DNA from: Didymella arachidicola
Taxonomy: Eukaryota; Ascomycota; Dothideomycetes; Pleosporales; Didymellaceae
Length of the DNA: 64,000 nt
NCBI GenBank assembly: GCA_016630955.3
Contig: CM049986.1
Span: 2,232,001-2,296,000 of the forward strand
Reading direction: 5' to 3'
Shown here: positions 1 to 9,248 of the stretch, piece after piece
Layout of the letters: the number at the start of each line of letters is the position of its first letter
Position numbering within the stretch: position 1 is the first letter of the stretch
Program-made: the position numbers and the translations under genes
Notes under the pieces: generated by a model
The model's database searches: none
What the model was told of the DNA's origin: nothing
Seen by the model: the letters and a program-made list of their open reading frames with translations, nothing else

Positions 1-641
1 GAACTTGTTGAAGATGTTCGACTACCTTATATGGCATCGTATGATTTCGACTAACTTGCGCGCAGTTCATGAACCGCCCACTGAGACTACTCGTATACAA
101 CCACGAATACGATGTGACGCGCCCAGTTACAATTACTCCTTCCCGAAGCTGGGGCGGGGAAGGAGCATTGGGTTGCGTGCTTGGCTTTGGCGCTCTTCAT
201 CGCATTCCTGCATCTCTGGAAGAGCCACCGCAAGCGCCAGGAGAGACCTTGTTTGCGAATAGCGCCGCTACGTCTTTCGACGAAAAGCGGCCTTTGATCT
301 CTGATGTTGCATCCGGTCAAGGAGGCGCCGGCAACGGACCCGAGCTTTTTGTGCCAGCGAACATTGCCATGCCAGCGAAGTCTCCACCACCGCAGGGTTC
401 AGCGCCGCCAAAGAGGAAGCAGCGGGCACAAGCTGCCACGCCTGGGGGCGGTGGACTGGATGACTACTTCAAAGAAGGCGAGCAGAAGAGCAAGGAGGAC
501 GACTACGCGCCAAAGGGTAAGGGCGGTGTACCTCCCCCACCCAAGGCTGGCGGACCGCCTCGTGGACCGCCAAAGAGCGGCACACCTGTGCAAAGCGAGA
601 CAGAGCTGCCAGCTGCAGATACGGCTACAGAAGAGGCATGA
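1..641 (+). CDS. 3' part of an unrecognised, probably single-pass membrane protein gene (5'-partial)
   Basis: The gene runs in from the left edge and stops at 639-641. The last 100 or so codons, from about 340, are clearly protein-like: rich in Pro, Gly and Lys, with short motifs such as GGGLDDYFKEGEQKSKEDD and repeated PPPP and GGPP. Upstream, at about 150-245, a different frame encodes a hydrophobic stretch (ACLALALFIAFLHLW) followed at once by basic residues (KSHRKRQ), the pattern of a transmembrane helix with a cytoplasmic basic flank. The coding signal therefore moves between frames. Either small introns that I cannot place with confidence lie here, or the sequence carries frameshifts. 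A Pro/Gly-rich charged tail after a single helix suggests a cytoplasmic tail. I do not recognise the family. Confidence 0.45.
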
Positions 642-747
642 TGTGCAGAGCTGATCAACTGATGCATCGTTAGTCTGAGAAAGCATACAGGGCAGTTTAA
701 GCGAAGAACATACCCGTTGGACCTCAATAACGTTTGGCACTGCGTCT

Positions 748-1002
748 TCATTCGAAGAGCTCCTCTCGGAAACGGCTGACCCTCCTGTCCTTCTTCTCAG
801 TCTCCTTGGGTGCTTCGTAGACATCGTCATCGATAAAGGAATCCATGCGTGTCTGTGCCTCGGGACGCTGTACACTGTAGTCTTTGCGACCACTGACCCT
901 CTCAAAAGAAGAGACCTGAGGTGATGTTGGTGACGTAGTCGGTGACGAGGCGGGAGACATCTTCGTCTTGATCTTAGTCGTAAGAGTGCGTAGGATAGCC
1001 AT
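748..1002 (-). CDS. small hypothetical protein, 84 aa
   Basis: The single-exon reading frame starts at the ATG at 1002 (MAILRTLTTKIKTK) and stops at 748. The frame stays open upstream to 1161, but the first codon there is not preceded by any better start. The N-terminus is basic and the middle is Ser/Pro/Thr-rich. The C-terminal half is strongly charged (RKDYSVQRPEAQTRMDSFID, then KKDRRVSRFREELFE), which looks like a real, mostly disordered or helical protein. There is no signal peptide or membrane segment. It converges on the preceding gene, whose stop lies about 105 bp away. I do not recognise a family and assign no function. Confidence 0.5.
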   Translation of the reverse strand: MAILRTLTTKIKTKMSPASSPTTSPTSPQVSSFERVSGRKDYSVQRPEAQTRMDSFIDDDVYEAPKETEKKDRRVSRFREELFE

Positions 1003-3088
1003 GTTGGAAGTCGAGGACTGGGCTTGGCGTGTAGCGAACGGTCGTGTAACTGAAGTCAAGCACGTGGTAAAGTCGAGTGGACGTTTGAGTGGAAGGTCAG
1101 TGACACGCGACCTCCTTTCAACTATATACAAAGGCACCCACACCGACATACTTTCCCGCATTTAACGAACCCAATAAAGTACCCGCAGTAGTCCAAACCA
1201 CGTTCCCCCCGTGTAAAACATCCAGACCGCAGGGCGACCCTGAACTAGTCGCCGATCCCCAACGTCGCTCGCTGCCTCGCAACAAACTCGCTGTCTTTGC
1301 ATCCCTGCGCACGCCAGGCACGTCAAAGACGCCAAATGCGTCGCCCCAGTTTTTCGCCCAATGCAGGGCGACCTCGCTCAAAACTCTGACTCCTGTTGGC
1401 CGACCCAGCCGACCCAGGAACACATGCTCGCTTTGGGGTAGGAGATGTGTTGGTGGCGGGGTAGTGACGGCTGCTAGATATTAGCAACACTTTCACCGCT
1501 TGTTGCTGACCCTTGTTTGCCAACTTCCATGTCCGCTTTGGTATGTGAGACAGCCAAATTGCTAACACTGCGTTCTGATTGGTCGTTGTGGCAGAGTAGC
1601 TGAGGTCTCGCGGGCAAGATGAACAGCGACATGGGGGTCATGGGATGTCTTGCAGCTTTCATGCATGAGCAGCGATCAACCGCCTCCCGAGTCACGGCGC
1701 TGCACCCTCTTCTTATTGATCTGCCCTAATTACTAGAGCTTCTGCTCCTGCTAATCACAAGTTCACAACACCTTTCCTCGTAGTCAACAATACTTCCAAC
1801 GCTTCCACAGACATCAACATACGCCTTTCAGGCCGAGATACAATCGGTTGGTCGCCCGCCCCCTAGAATAGGCCGTTCACGTTGAAATCTGGGACTCGGC
1901 CGCTCTAACGCTCGTGTCCGTCGCGCACCTTGCGCCATGGACCGCCGCCTCGCAGCCAAAGCCGTGACAAGTCATCTCGCGTCCCACATGGTGTGTATCT
2001 GGTGCAAGAACGGTCATTGCCCCTGCAGCTCGACGGCGCATCAAAAGTAGAACTCTGCTCCTGCATGCGCAATCTGGCGAGTTCGTATGCCCGAACCGGC
2101 AAGCTACCTGTGTCTGCGCGAGTCCTTCTAGAACCTCGGGTGTTGCGATGCGACCCCGGCAGCGCTGCCGCTGGATGTGTCTGTGCCTGACTGCTTGGTC
2201 CCGCACAGAATGTAACAGAGTGAATCTTTGTTTGACTGGGAGTTGGTGTTCACCTGACCAATTTTCTTCGACGGAAACTCCATCTCCGGAAACCGGTTTG
2301 GGAGGAGTTGACAGATGCAACTTTAGAGTGAACCATGGGTCGTTTCACCGCATCTTTGTTTTCGTATTGAGAAGACGTCATGGAGTGCCACGGTCCCAGA
2401 CAACGTGCTGGGTGCAATCTGGTAGATGGCGCTGCCGAGGAGTAGACCCCCGGAAGAGCTACCGCAGGCTAGCTTGTAGCGAGATTCAACATCCACGGTC
2501 TTGTGTTACGACTCACGAGGAGCTCTCCAAGGTGTCCCTGGAGCGTCTTTGATACCTGACGGACTGTGTAAATAGCGTCGCTCTGGTCTCAATATTCACT
2601 ATCAAGGACCTATACTTGGTCTTACTACAGCCGTTTCTAGGGTTGTGATTTGCCCCAAGGCCGGCTCATCTATCATCAAGAGCAGTCATGGCTTCGATTG
2701 ACCGCGGAAGTCTTGAGTCATGTTCGGTAAGAGCTGCATGATGTCTATGTCAAGGGCTCGATAAGAATGGCCAGAAATCTCGAAAGACCCAACACGCCGA
2801 AGCATGCTGTCGAAACCATTTCATTGCAATGAGCGTCTACTCATGCGTAGCTTGTATCCAGACAGCTATACGCGCCTCATGGGCATTGTTGAGTACGCCA
2901 CAAACCAGAACGCCTGCCCCATATTGACTTGTGGTCTATGCAATACCAATAAATATCCCCAAGAACGCCGTCTTGCTCTGCTGTGCCTGTGATGCGTGGT
3001 CGCGGTGTATCAAGAAGCCGCCCATTGTGGATTGTGTCATAAAATCATATGCCGTGGATGAAGATGAAGGAATGTGTAATAAGAATGA
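1003..3088. other. gene-less stretch, about 2.1 kb
   Basis: Short open frames occur on both strands (for example near 1877-2320 on the minus strand and 2148-2552 on the plus strand), but none has a protein-like composition or a family signature I recognise. An inverted CCAAT box (ATTGG within CTGATTGG) lies near 1573. No tRNA-like fold or repeat was seen. Confidence 0.4.
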
Positions 3089-4684
3089 TCATCGAATGTC
3101 CAACTGAAAAGGTTTGAACTTGCCGCCGATCGCATTGCAGCGTGGACAGCGTGGTGCCCTGCCTCTAGTATGCTCGCTGACGAGAACGTCAACGCATTCT
3201 TGACATAAACCGCAGATACACTCGGAACATGCATAGCTGTCTCGAAGATTTGATAATTTGCGACAGGCGGCACAGTAGATCTGCACAGGGTAAGGAAATG
3301 TAGGAGAAGAATCCGAGAGGCCTTGTGAGGGTATATGGAAATTTTGACCAGAGATGGTGGAATCGATGGAGGATTCGACGGAAGGGAAAGGCTGCAGCTC
3401 GGACATGTCTGCTGGTGGTGGCGTCAACGAGTTGACTAGCGGTGACGCTGTGTAAGACTGTAGCTGTGACGCAATAAATGGTGGTAACGATTTTCGATTG
3501 TCCATCATGTGCGGTGACATGAAGGGTGATTGAGGCACCTTGCGTGTTTAGCTGGGATATGTTCGAATGGAGAAGGGCACATACTGGAGTAAGGTCTCGA
3601 CTGTCCTCTTCTGTAGCTGATGCTGCAGCGTCAATGAGATCTTCCCATCTCTTACCAAGGATCGCTGCAGCTGTCTGCGGCTCGGCCGAGTATGCCTTGC
3701 GGTCATAACTGATCCTCCGAGAGTGGTCCTTGGACTTCTGTCGCTCGTGCTTGCCTTTGCGAGCATTCTGTCCGACTGACGACTTGCGAGGACGATTAGG
3801 CTTGATAGATCGAGGAGCTGGTGGTAATGTAGAGGATCGACCAGGCGGTGATCGTGCGAGCGATGACGGTAACAGCTCTCGGTGTATAGACGTCGACGTG
3901 TAGTAGGGTTCTTCGGCGGTGATATGCTGCTCGAGAGCGGTGGGAGCGAATCGTGCGCGAGGCCTGTAGCCTTTCGAGTCGGGATCTGATATTGCATCCT
4001 GGTCACAACGGCTGCGTCAGCAAGCCAGTCAATGCAAGAGAGCTGCAGGCGAGTACAATAGGGCTGCTTACCGGGTCTGAATCCCATTCAAATTCTGGGC
4101 GGTGGTTGTGCAACGAAGCAAGGGCGGCTGCAGCAGTAGCAGCTGGCAGAAGCGACGGCCTGCGCAGGTATTCGTCTGAGATGCGAGGGTCGCTCACGCT
4201 GTAGTCGTCGTTGTAGAAGGCGCTCAAGTCGCCTGCAGTGAAGCCTTGCCAATGTGTCAGTCCCCGCTGCTGGTTGGGAGACGAGAGCACCAACCTTGTG
4301 GGCCGGCTGCTGAGCTTGCGGGTTGGTGAGGCGGGGGCGGACGCTCTTGTGGTGGGGTGTTGACCATCAACGTGAAGCTCTCCTCGGTAGCAGGGAGCTT
4401 CGAGATGTAGTGCTCCGGGTGAGCGCGGCGAATGTGCTCCTGCATGGAGCGATACCGCTTCTCCTGTGCAGCATGGCATGTTATTCAGGTTCTGGGTGAG
4501 CAGTGGCGGAGCTCGCCATGACGTGGGTGCTGTAGCTCCAACATCAAAGCGCAGCTTGAGGGAGACTCACCCCAGTGCAGCGCTTCCGGCAGGCCGAGTT
4601 GTCATGGTTTCGCAGCGGGCAGACAACCACATTGTTCTCGTCTGAGACCGAGAAGGATCCAGTGAGCGAAGCTCGCGGCGGCAT
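3089..4684 (-). CDS. C2H2 zinc-finger protein with C-terminal RING-like Cys-rich domain, 439 aa
   Basis: Five exons join in phase: 4684-4571, 4463-4295, 4244-4072, 3998-3585 and 3538-3089 (1320 nt). The protein starts MPPRASLTGSFSVSDENN. Exons 1-2 build a finger with the order Cys, Cys, Cys, His, His (CPLRNHDNSACRKR, then MQEHIRRAHPEHY), followed by ISKLPATEESFTLMVNTPP. I know this block as highly conserved in Pezizomycotina. The middle is Ser/Pro/Arg-rich and probably disordered. The last 60 residues hold a Cys-rich module with CAAC, CSECICGLCQEC and CPRC pairs, resembling a RING or zinc-ribbon fold, and the protein ends FKPFQLDIR. Donors are GTGAGT, GTTGGT, GTAAGC and GTATGT. The role is unknown; binding of nucleic acid or protein through zinc modules is inferred. 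The exon model is well supported by phase and conservation. Confidence 0.82.
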
Positions 4685-5452
4685 GGCCAGCATCTATCCG
4701 CCGTGTCTGTGCGAGCGTGTGGGATGAACCCAGGTGAAAGAACGCACTGAACGAGGTGTTGGGCGTCAATGGCACCTGCAGAGCTCTGCGACGCCGATAT
4801 GAAAGCTAGGGTTGAGCTCGAGAAGGTGTCGCAGGAGGTCAGCAGCTGAGTTATTCGGCACACCAATCTCCGGAAGCAAATGCTGATCGAGGTTGGAAGA
4901 AGTGGGAGCGCAGTCTGGTGGGGTAGCGTCCTGATCCGGACTTTGACGTCTGCTGAGAGCTATACCTAGAAACTAGTGAAACTGCCGAACTTCAAACATG
5001 CCAATGCAGGTAGAAGAGTATGTACTCGAGAGGAGTAAAGCTGTGATTGAGCTGCTACTATCAAGGAAAGCTCTGCTTCATGTCGCCGCCCACTCAGCTC
5101 GAAGAAGCTTCAGCTGTCAGGGTGTGAGCTCGGAGCTCTGACCAATGCCGGGTCTTGCATTGACGATTTCAGCGGTGCCCAATGAACCGCGGCCGTCATG
5201 AATCAATGCTGCAAAAATTGCTCTCTATAGCGCAACAAGCCTGCTCCTAGTCGCACTTCTTCAAGGTCAAGGTCAAGCTGGCGGTAAGCATCTGCGAGGG
5301 TTAGTGCGACGCAATGCGCCGAATCTCGCGACAGTTGCTTTCGTCAGTAGAACGGTGAGCACAACCAGCAAATTCCCGGCAGGTGACAGGCTTGCTTCCA
5401 CTTCACCGCCGACCGCAATAGCTGCAATGAACGGTCGCAATGGCCTCAGTGC
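4685..5452. other. intergenic, upstream of the zinc-finger gene
   Basis: This probably holds the 5' leader and promoter of the minus-strand zinc-finger gene. I see no convincing coding frame, repeat or RNA gene. Confidence 0.4.
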
Positions 5453-5785
5453 TCATGGGACCTCTTCGTCGCGGTCAATTGCCCACTTCCTGGGCTGTGT
5501 CGCTGTGCAGCTCAGTGACCTTGGAGCATCAGCCCATTCGTCACGAACATTCAATACCGGCTCATTAGCGATTGGCGAAGAGCGCAATTGCGGCCAGGAT
5601 CGGGGACCATAGCCAGCAGAACCATGATTGAGGAATGTTGATGATGATCGTGATGCGACGACAGGTGCAATGGGATGAGTTTGATGGTGTTTACTGATGA
5701 AAGTTGGGTGTCGAAGTGTTGGGGAGAGAAGCGCCACGAAGTTCGATGAATTGTCTTCCCGGGCGCGCTCGCGTGGAAGTGCCAT
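5453..5785 (-). CDS. possible small hypothetical protein, 110 aa
   Basis: A single open frame from the ATG at 5785 (MALPRERAREDNSSNF) to a TGA at 5453. The composition is protein-like: varied, with Trp, Tyr and His, and motifs such as LNHGSAGYGPRSWPQL and a charged end, RKWAIDRDEEVP. It shows no membrane segment or signal peptide. It may continue by splicing, because a GT follows the Glu codon just before the stop, but I cannot define a second exon. The opposite strand also has an open frame (5304-5612) of lower quality. I recognise no family, so this remains a tentative gene. Confidence 0.35.
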   Translation of the reverse strand: MALPRERAREDNSSNFVALLSPTLRHPTFISKHHQTHPIAPVVASRSSSTFLNHGSAGYGPRSWPQLRSSPIANEPVLNVRDEWADAPRSLSCTATQPRKWAIDRDEEVP

Positions 5786-6250
5786 CTGCTTCTGCCAGGG
5801 TTAGCGCCAGCAGTCCCGAAATAGAGGCTGCAGAGATGGTCAAAGCCATCACAGTAACAGCGTGGGAGGGATGATGGCGGTAGGCGTGCGTCTTCCTATG
5901 TAGTCTCTGTGTTGTGCGTGCCTGTCTTCAAGTGGTTCTTCGATGCTAGATGTTCTCCAATTCACAGCAAGCGGCTTGGACCCACTGAGAGCCGCCCAAG
6001 ATAGCAATGAGCGCCGCCATACCCGGCTCTGCTTGCTTGTGGAAAGGCTGCACCTTCCGCCACGGAGGCTTGGGCGGCTTCAGATGGCAGGTGCAGTCGA
6101 GACACCTGCGGTGGCGTTCGCGAATGAGATGCAGTGACGACCCGTCATCCTCTCCCCTGCTGCGAGACACGAAGCCTGCTTTCTCTCTTGATCCTCGTAC
6201 CTCATGCTGTGCTTCAGGTCCATCCGCGTCGTCTCCCTGTTCGGATTGCG
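5786..6250. other. intergenic between divergent genes
   Basis: Probably the promoter and leader of the MBL-fold gene on the plus strand. In-frame codons extend upstream of its chosen start to 6134, but they look like untranslated leader. Nothing else was seen. Confidence 0.35.
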
Positions 6251-7324
6251 ATGTCCCTGACGGTCAAATCGTTGAATGGCGACACGGCGTTTCTACTCAC
6301 GTTCAGTCCCCCTGTGGCCCCACTGTCTTCCCCAGGCCTCTTCCCAGGATCCTTTACGGTCCTGATTGATCCCTGGCTTGTTGGTCCATCCATCATCCTC
6401 AACTCGATCTTCTCCATCTCACATCAAAAGGCGCAGCCATGCATCTCACATTTGAAAGAGTTGGAGTACGAGCCGGACCTTATCCTCATCTCTCAGGATA
6501 AGCCAGACCACTGCCACGAGGAGACGCTCCGTCAGCTCCCGCCAGACTGCGAGTCTACGATTCTCGCGACTCCACCAGCAGCCAAAAAGATTCGTTCGTG
6601 GAAGCACTTTCGCCCCCAGCTCGTGCACGCGCTGCCTCGATACGTGCAAGGTGATGGTCGGACTATCCATCGCATTGTGCTGCCGCCCCCAACGCCCAGA
6701 GGCTCGTGTGGTGAGGTCACTATAACATGGATGCCAGAGAAGAGGGACGTTTCAAGACTACACCATGCAATTGGCATCACCTATCGACCGCCCTGTACGG
6801 TGCTCTCGGCTATGAAACCAGGCTACTATCTGGACCTCCCTATGAGCCCACCTGCATCACCAAGCTCGCCCATGACCATAGCCATGTCACCCCGTACTAT
6901 TGTGCCCTCACCCTACCACGACCGTGAGAAGACACTTTCTGTCATCTACTCACCACACGGAGTGTCTTACGATATTGTTCGCTCGTACGCTTCGTCACAC
7001 CTGGTCTCAGAATCAGCTCTTCCTTTGACAGCGTTACTGCATTCCTTCGACTGCGTGGACAATCCCTGGTATCTTGGAGGAAACATATCGGCAGGATCGC
7101 CTGGTGGTATTCGCATTGCTCGAGACCTGTATGCCAAAGCCTGGATATCAGCACATGATGCCGACAAGGATAACTCCGGGTGGTCTGTCAAGCAGACACG
7201 GGTTGCGAAGTCTACCATAGACCACATCACGAAGATGTTGGAGAGTAGTCATGCGGAAAAGTGCCGAAGTTTTCGCACTGACGTTATCAGTCTGGTATCT
7301 GGAGATCAACGTCGTATTGAATAG
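6251..7324 (+). CDS. metallo-beta-lactamase-fold protein (fungal, non-canonical metal site), 357 aa
   Basis: The start is taken at the ATG at 6251 (MSLTVKSLNGDTAFLLTF), which begins the first beta strand of the fold. The open frame reaches back to 6134 but the extra residues are not protein-like. The early strand VLIDPWLVGPS and the helix-strand unit ending LILISQDKPDHCHEETL are typical of fungal MBL-superfamily proteins. The usual HxHxDH metal motif here reads SQDKPDH (about residues 80-90): the Asp-His pair is kept and the first two His are replaced. A later YSPHG motif (about 230) supplies another candidate His. A Pro/Ser-rich insert (LPMSPPASPSSP) sits in the middle. The substrate is unknown, and hydrolase activity with one altered metal site is uncertain. 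It is a single exon with no signal peptide. Confidence 0.72.
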   Translation: MSLTVKSLNGDTAFLLTFSPPVAPLSSPGLFPGSFTVLIDPWLVGPSIILNSIFSISHQKAQPCISHLKELEYEPDLILISQDKPDHCHEETLRQLPPDCESTILATPPAAKKIRSWKHFRPQLVHALPRYVQGDGRTIHRIVLPPPTPRGSCGEVTITWMPEKRDVSRLHHAIGITYRPPCTVLSAMKPGYYLDLPMSPPASPSSPMTIAMSPRTIVPSPYHDREKTLSVIYSPHGVSYDIVRSYASSHLVSESALPLTALLHSFDCVDNPWYLGGNISAGSPGGIRIARDLYAKAWISAHDADKDNSGWSVKQTRVAKSTIDHITKMLESSHAEKCRSFRTDVISLVSGDQRRIE

Positions 7325-8619
7325 TGAAAAGGGATGGACCTCGCCTTTGCACAAGGTTGAACAGGATTATTGTCATGGACCGCACTTGCTGTTCAAGTGA
7401 ATGCATTTTTATGAGTCTTTCCGATTATGTGACGAGAAGTAAACCTAGAGTCTGCTTATTCGTGGTAGCTGTACTCGTCACAGTATGATGGGCATTCTCC
7501 GCCACTGAAACCACTGCTAGCAATATTCTGTCTCTCGTAGGCTAACCGCAGTCGAGTGGACTCAAGTGGATGGAAGGAGGTACTCGTGCGGGATATATTC
7601 TTGCTCGTCTCTTCTGCGACGATTTTATTCAACGTCGTAATATTGTACGAGGTAGACGTAATATTGTGCGAGGTAGACATGTACGATAGGATCTATGCTT
7701 GAATACGTCTGGCGCTCTCGTCGGCAGCTAGATACTGGTCTTGACAGTCGTTGCGAGGGCCCTTCAGGAGCGAAGAACACGAGGATCGCTTAGCGAGTGG
7801 AGAGAGCAGGGGAGAGGCGTCGTGTCAAAGAGCGTTGGCCGCAAGACTTGCCACTGCGTAGTATGGGATAGGTCGCGGCTGTAGTCCAGGTGGGAGAAGG
7901 GCTTCTTCTTCAGTTGCGGCCAGTGACAAAGCCACTTGTAGCACTCGATCACGGTACTGTTTATTTCCTGCCCATCGTGAGCCAGTTGCTATAGAAATGC
8001 GCCTCCCTGTGCTCTGCAGATTATGGTGGAGACGCCAATCACATGTTCTTGAGCACTGCATTGCAACAAGTCTGTCGAAGGGTCGTCCTTGAGGACTCAC
8101 CCCTGATGCCAGGTACGATTCAAAGCAAAAGCTTGGCAGGAAGTCACCATGATTTCTCTGACTGGAGATCAAACGGGCGCATGATGATTTGCGGACTCAC
8201 GGACTCGCGATGCGTACGAGACACGCGGACGAAAAGACGTGTTGTCCGGGTGGCGCGAGATTGGATGGAGCAAATCGATAGCAAGGGCGCTTTTAGGGCA
8301 GGAAGCATCCGGCGCTCCGAACGTGGCGCGCAGGGACAAGGCCCGCTGTCAAAACAAGTTTTGCGCGCAGAAGGCTCGTAACCAGCGAGGCATTCAGGCC
8401 TCGAGATTTGCACCAGCGTGCCTAGAGAGTTGATGCGGCAGCAGTATCAGGAGCGGTGCAAGCAGCCACAGGCATGGGGCTCGGGCGAGACACGAAATGA
8501 TGGAATGCGGACGGTGTGGCTGTGAGGCTGCCGTGTTTAAATTAGCTGTAGGCGCACGTTGGTAGGGTGATTTGCGCTGTAGCACAGCAGCAAGACAGCG
8601 ACAGCAATAGTGCAGACAG

Positions 8620-8692
8620 CCAGCAATAGCAACAGCGACAGCAACAGCGACAGCAACAGCGACAGCGGCAGCGACAGCAACAGCAGACTGCG
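8620..8692 (+). repeat. ACAGCR hexamer microsatellite
   Basis: Imperfect tandem units alternating ACAGCA and ACAGCG, about eleven copies with a few substitutions (one GGCAGC). It lies about 560 bp upstream of the MSS4 start codon. Confidence 0.8.
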
Positions 8693-8863
8693 CAGCGTGA
8701 AGAAGGGTGGCACAGGAGAGCTAGGCACTGCTGCAACCAGCGTGCACCCTGATCAGCGCTTCTTGGGTTTAATTTGGGTGCGATCTGAGGCGCGGAGGCT
8801 GCTGTGACGACAGGCGGTCGGGGGTGCGCGGGAATCGGCACTCACCCAAGGCGCTGAGGCTGT

Positions 8864-8898
8864 CCTGGTGCTGGTGCTGGTGCTGGTGCTGGTGCTGC
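8864..8898 (+). repeat. (GGTGCT)n hexamer microsatellite
   Basis: About five to six near-perfect GGTGCT units. It belongs to the same repeat-rich leader as the ACAGCR tract. Confidence 0.8.
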
Positions 8899-8923
8899 CG
8901 GTGTGGTGCCAACGCTGCTAGGC

Positions 8924-8990
8924 CTGCGCGACCTGCGCGACCTGCGAGACCTGCTACACTGCTGCACTGCTGCACTGCTGCACTGCTCCC
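8924..8990 (+). repeat. two adjacent short tandem repeats (CTGCGCGAC and GCTGCACT units)
   Basis: Three copies of a 9-bp unit, CCTGCGCGA or a one-base variant, are followed closely by about four copies of an 8-bp unit, CTGCACTG. Both lie within 330 bp of the MSS4 start codon and may be in its transcribed leader. Confidence 0.7.
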
Positions 8991-9248
8991 CATCCTCACT
9001 CCCCAGTGCCCATTGCCCAGTGCCCACGACCAGCGCAACTCGCAGCCCTTCTGCCGCTGCTCCCGCCCCCCTCGGCCGCCCGCAGAATCCAGCTGCTCGC
9101 GCCTTCTCTGTCCGCGCACAGGTCTGCAGCGCCGCCCATCACCCAGCACCGCCCGCCAGCCGCTCGCTGCGACCCCCCCAGCACGCTGGCTGCCTACGCC
9201 CCGTCGCCGTCTCCTCCGCCCTACGCCGGCGTGAAGGCCGCCTCGCTG

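Larger units (their letters stand above)
7325..9248. other. gene-less stretch, about 1.9 kb, with several microsatellites near its right end
   Basis: No convincing gene was found. The last 650 bp hold several simple repeats (listed separately) and lead into the kinase gene, so this part is probably its promoter and 5' leader. The open frames across the repeats are artefacts of repeat periodicity. Confidence 0.4.

Noticed and set aside
1877..2552. Overlapping open frames on both strands
   Set aside because: No conserved motif and random-like composition; frames of this length occur by chance at this GC content.
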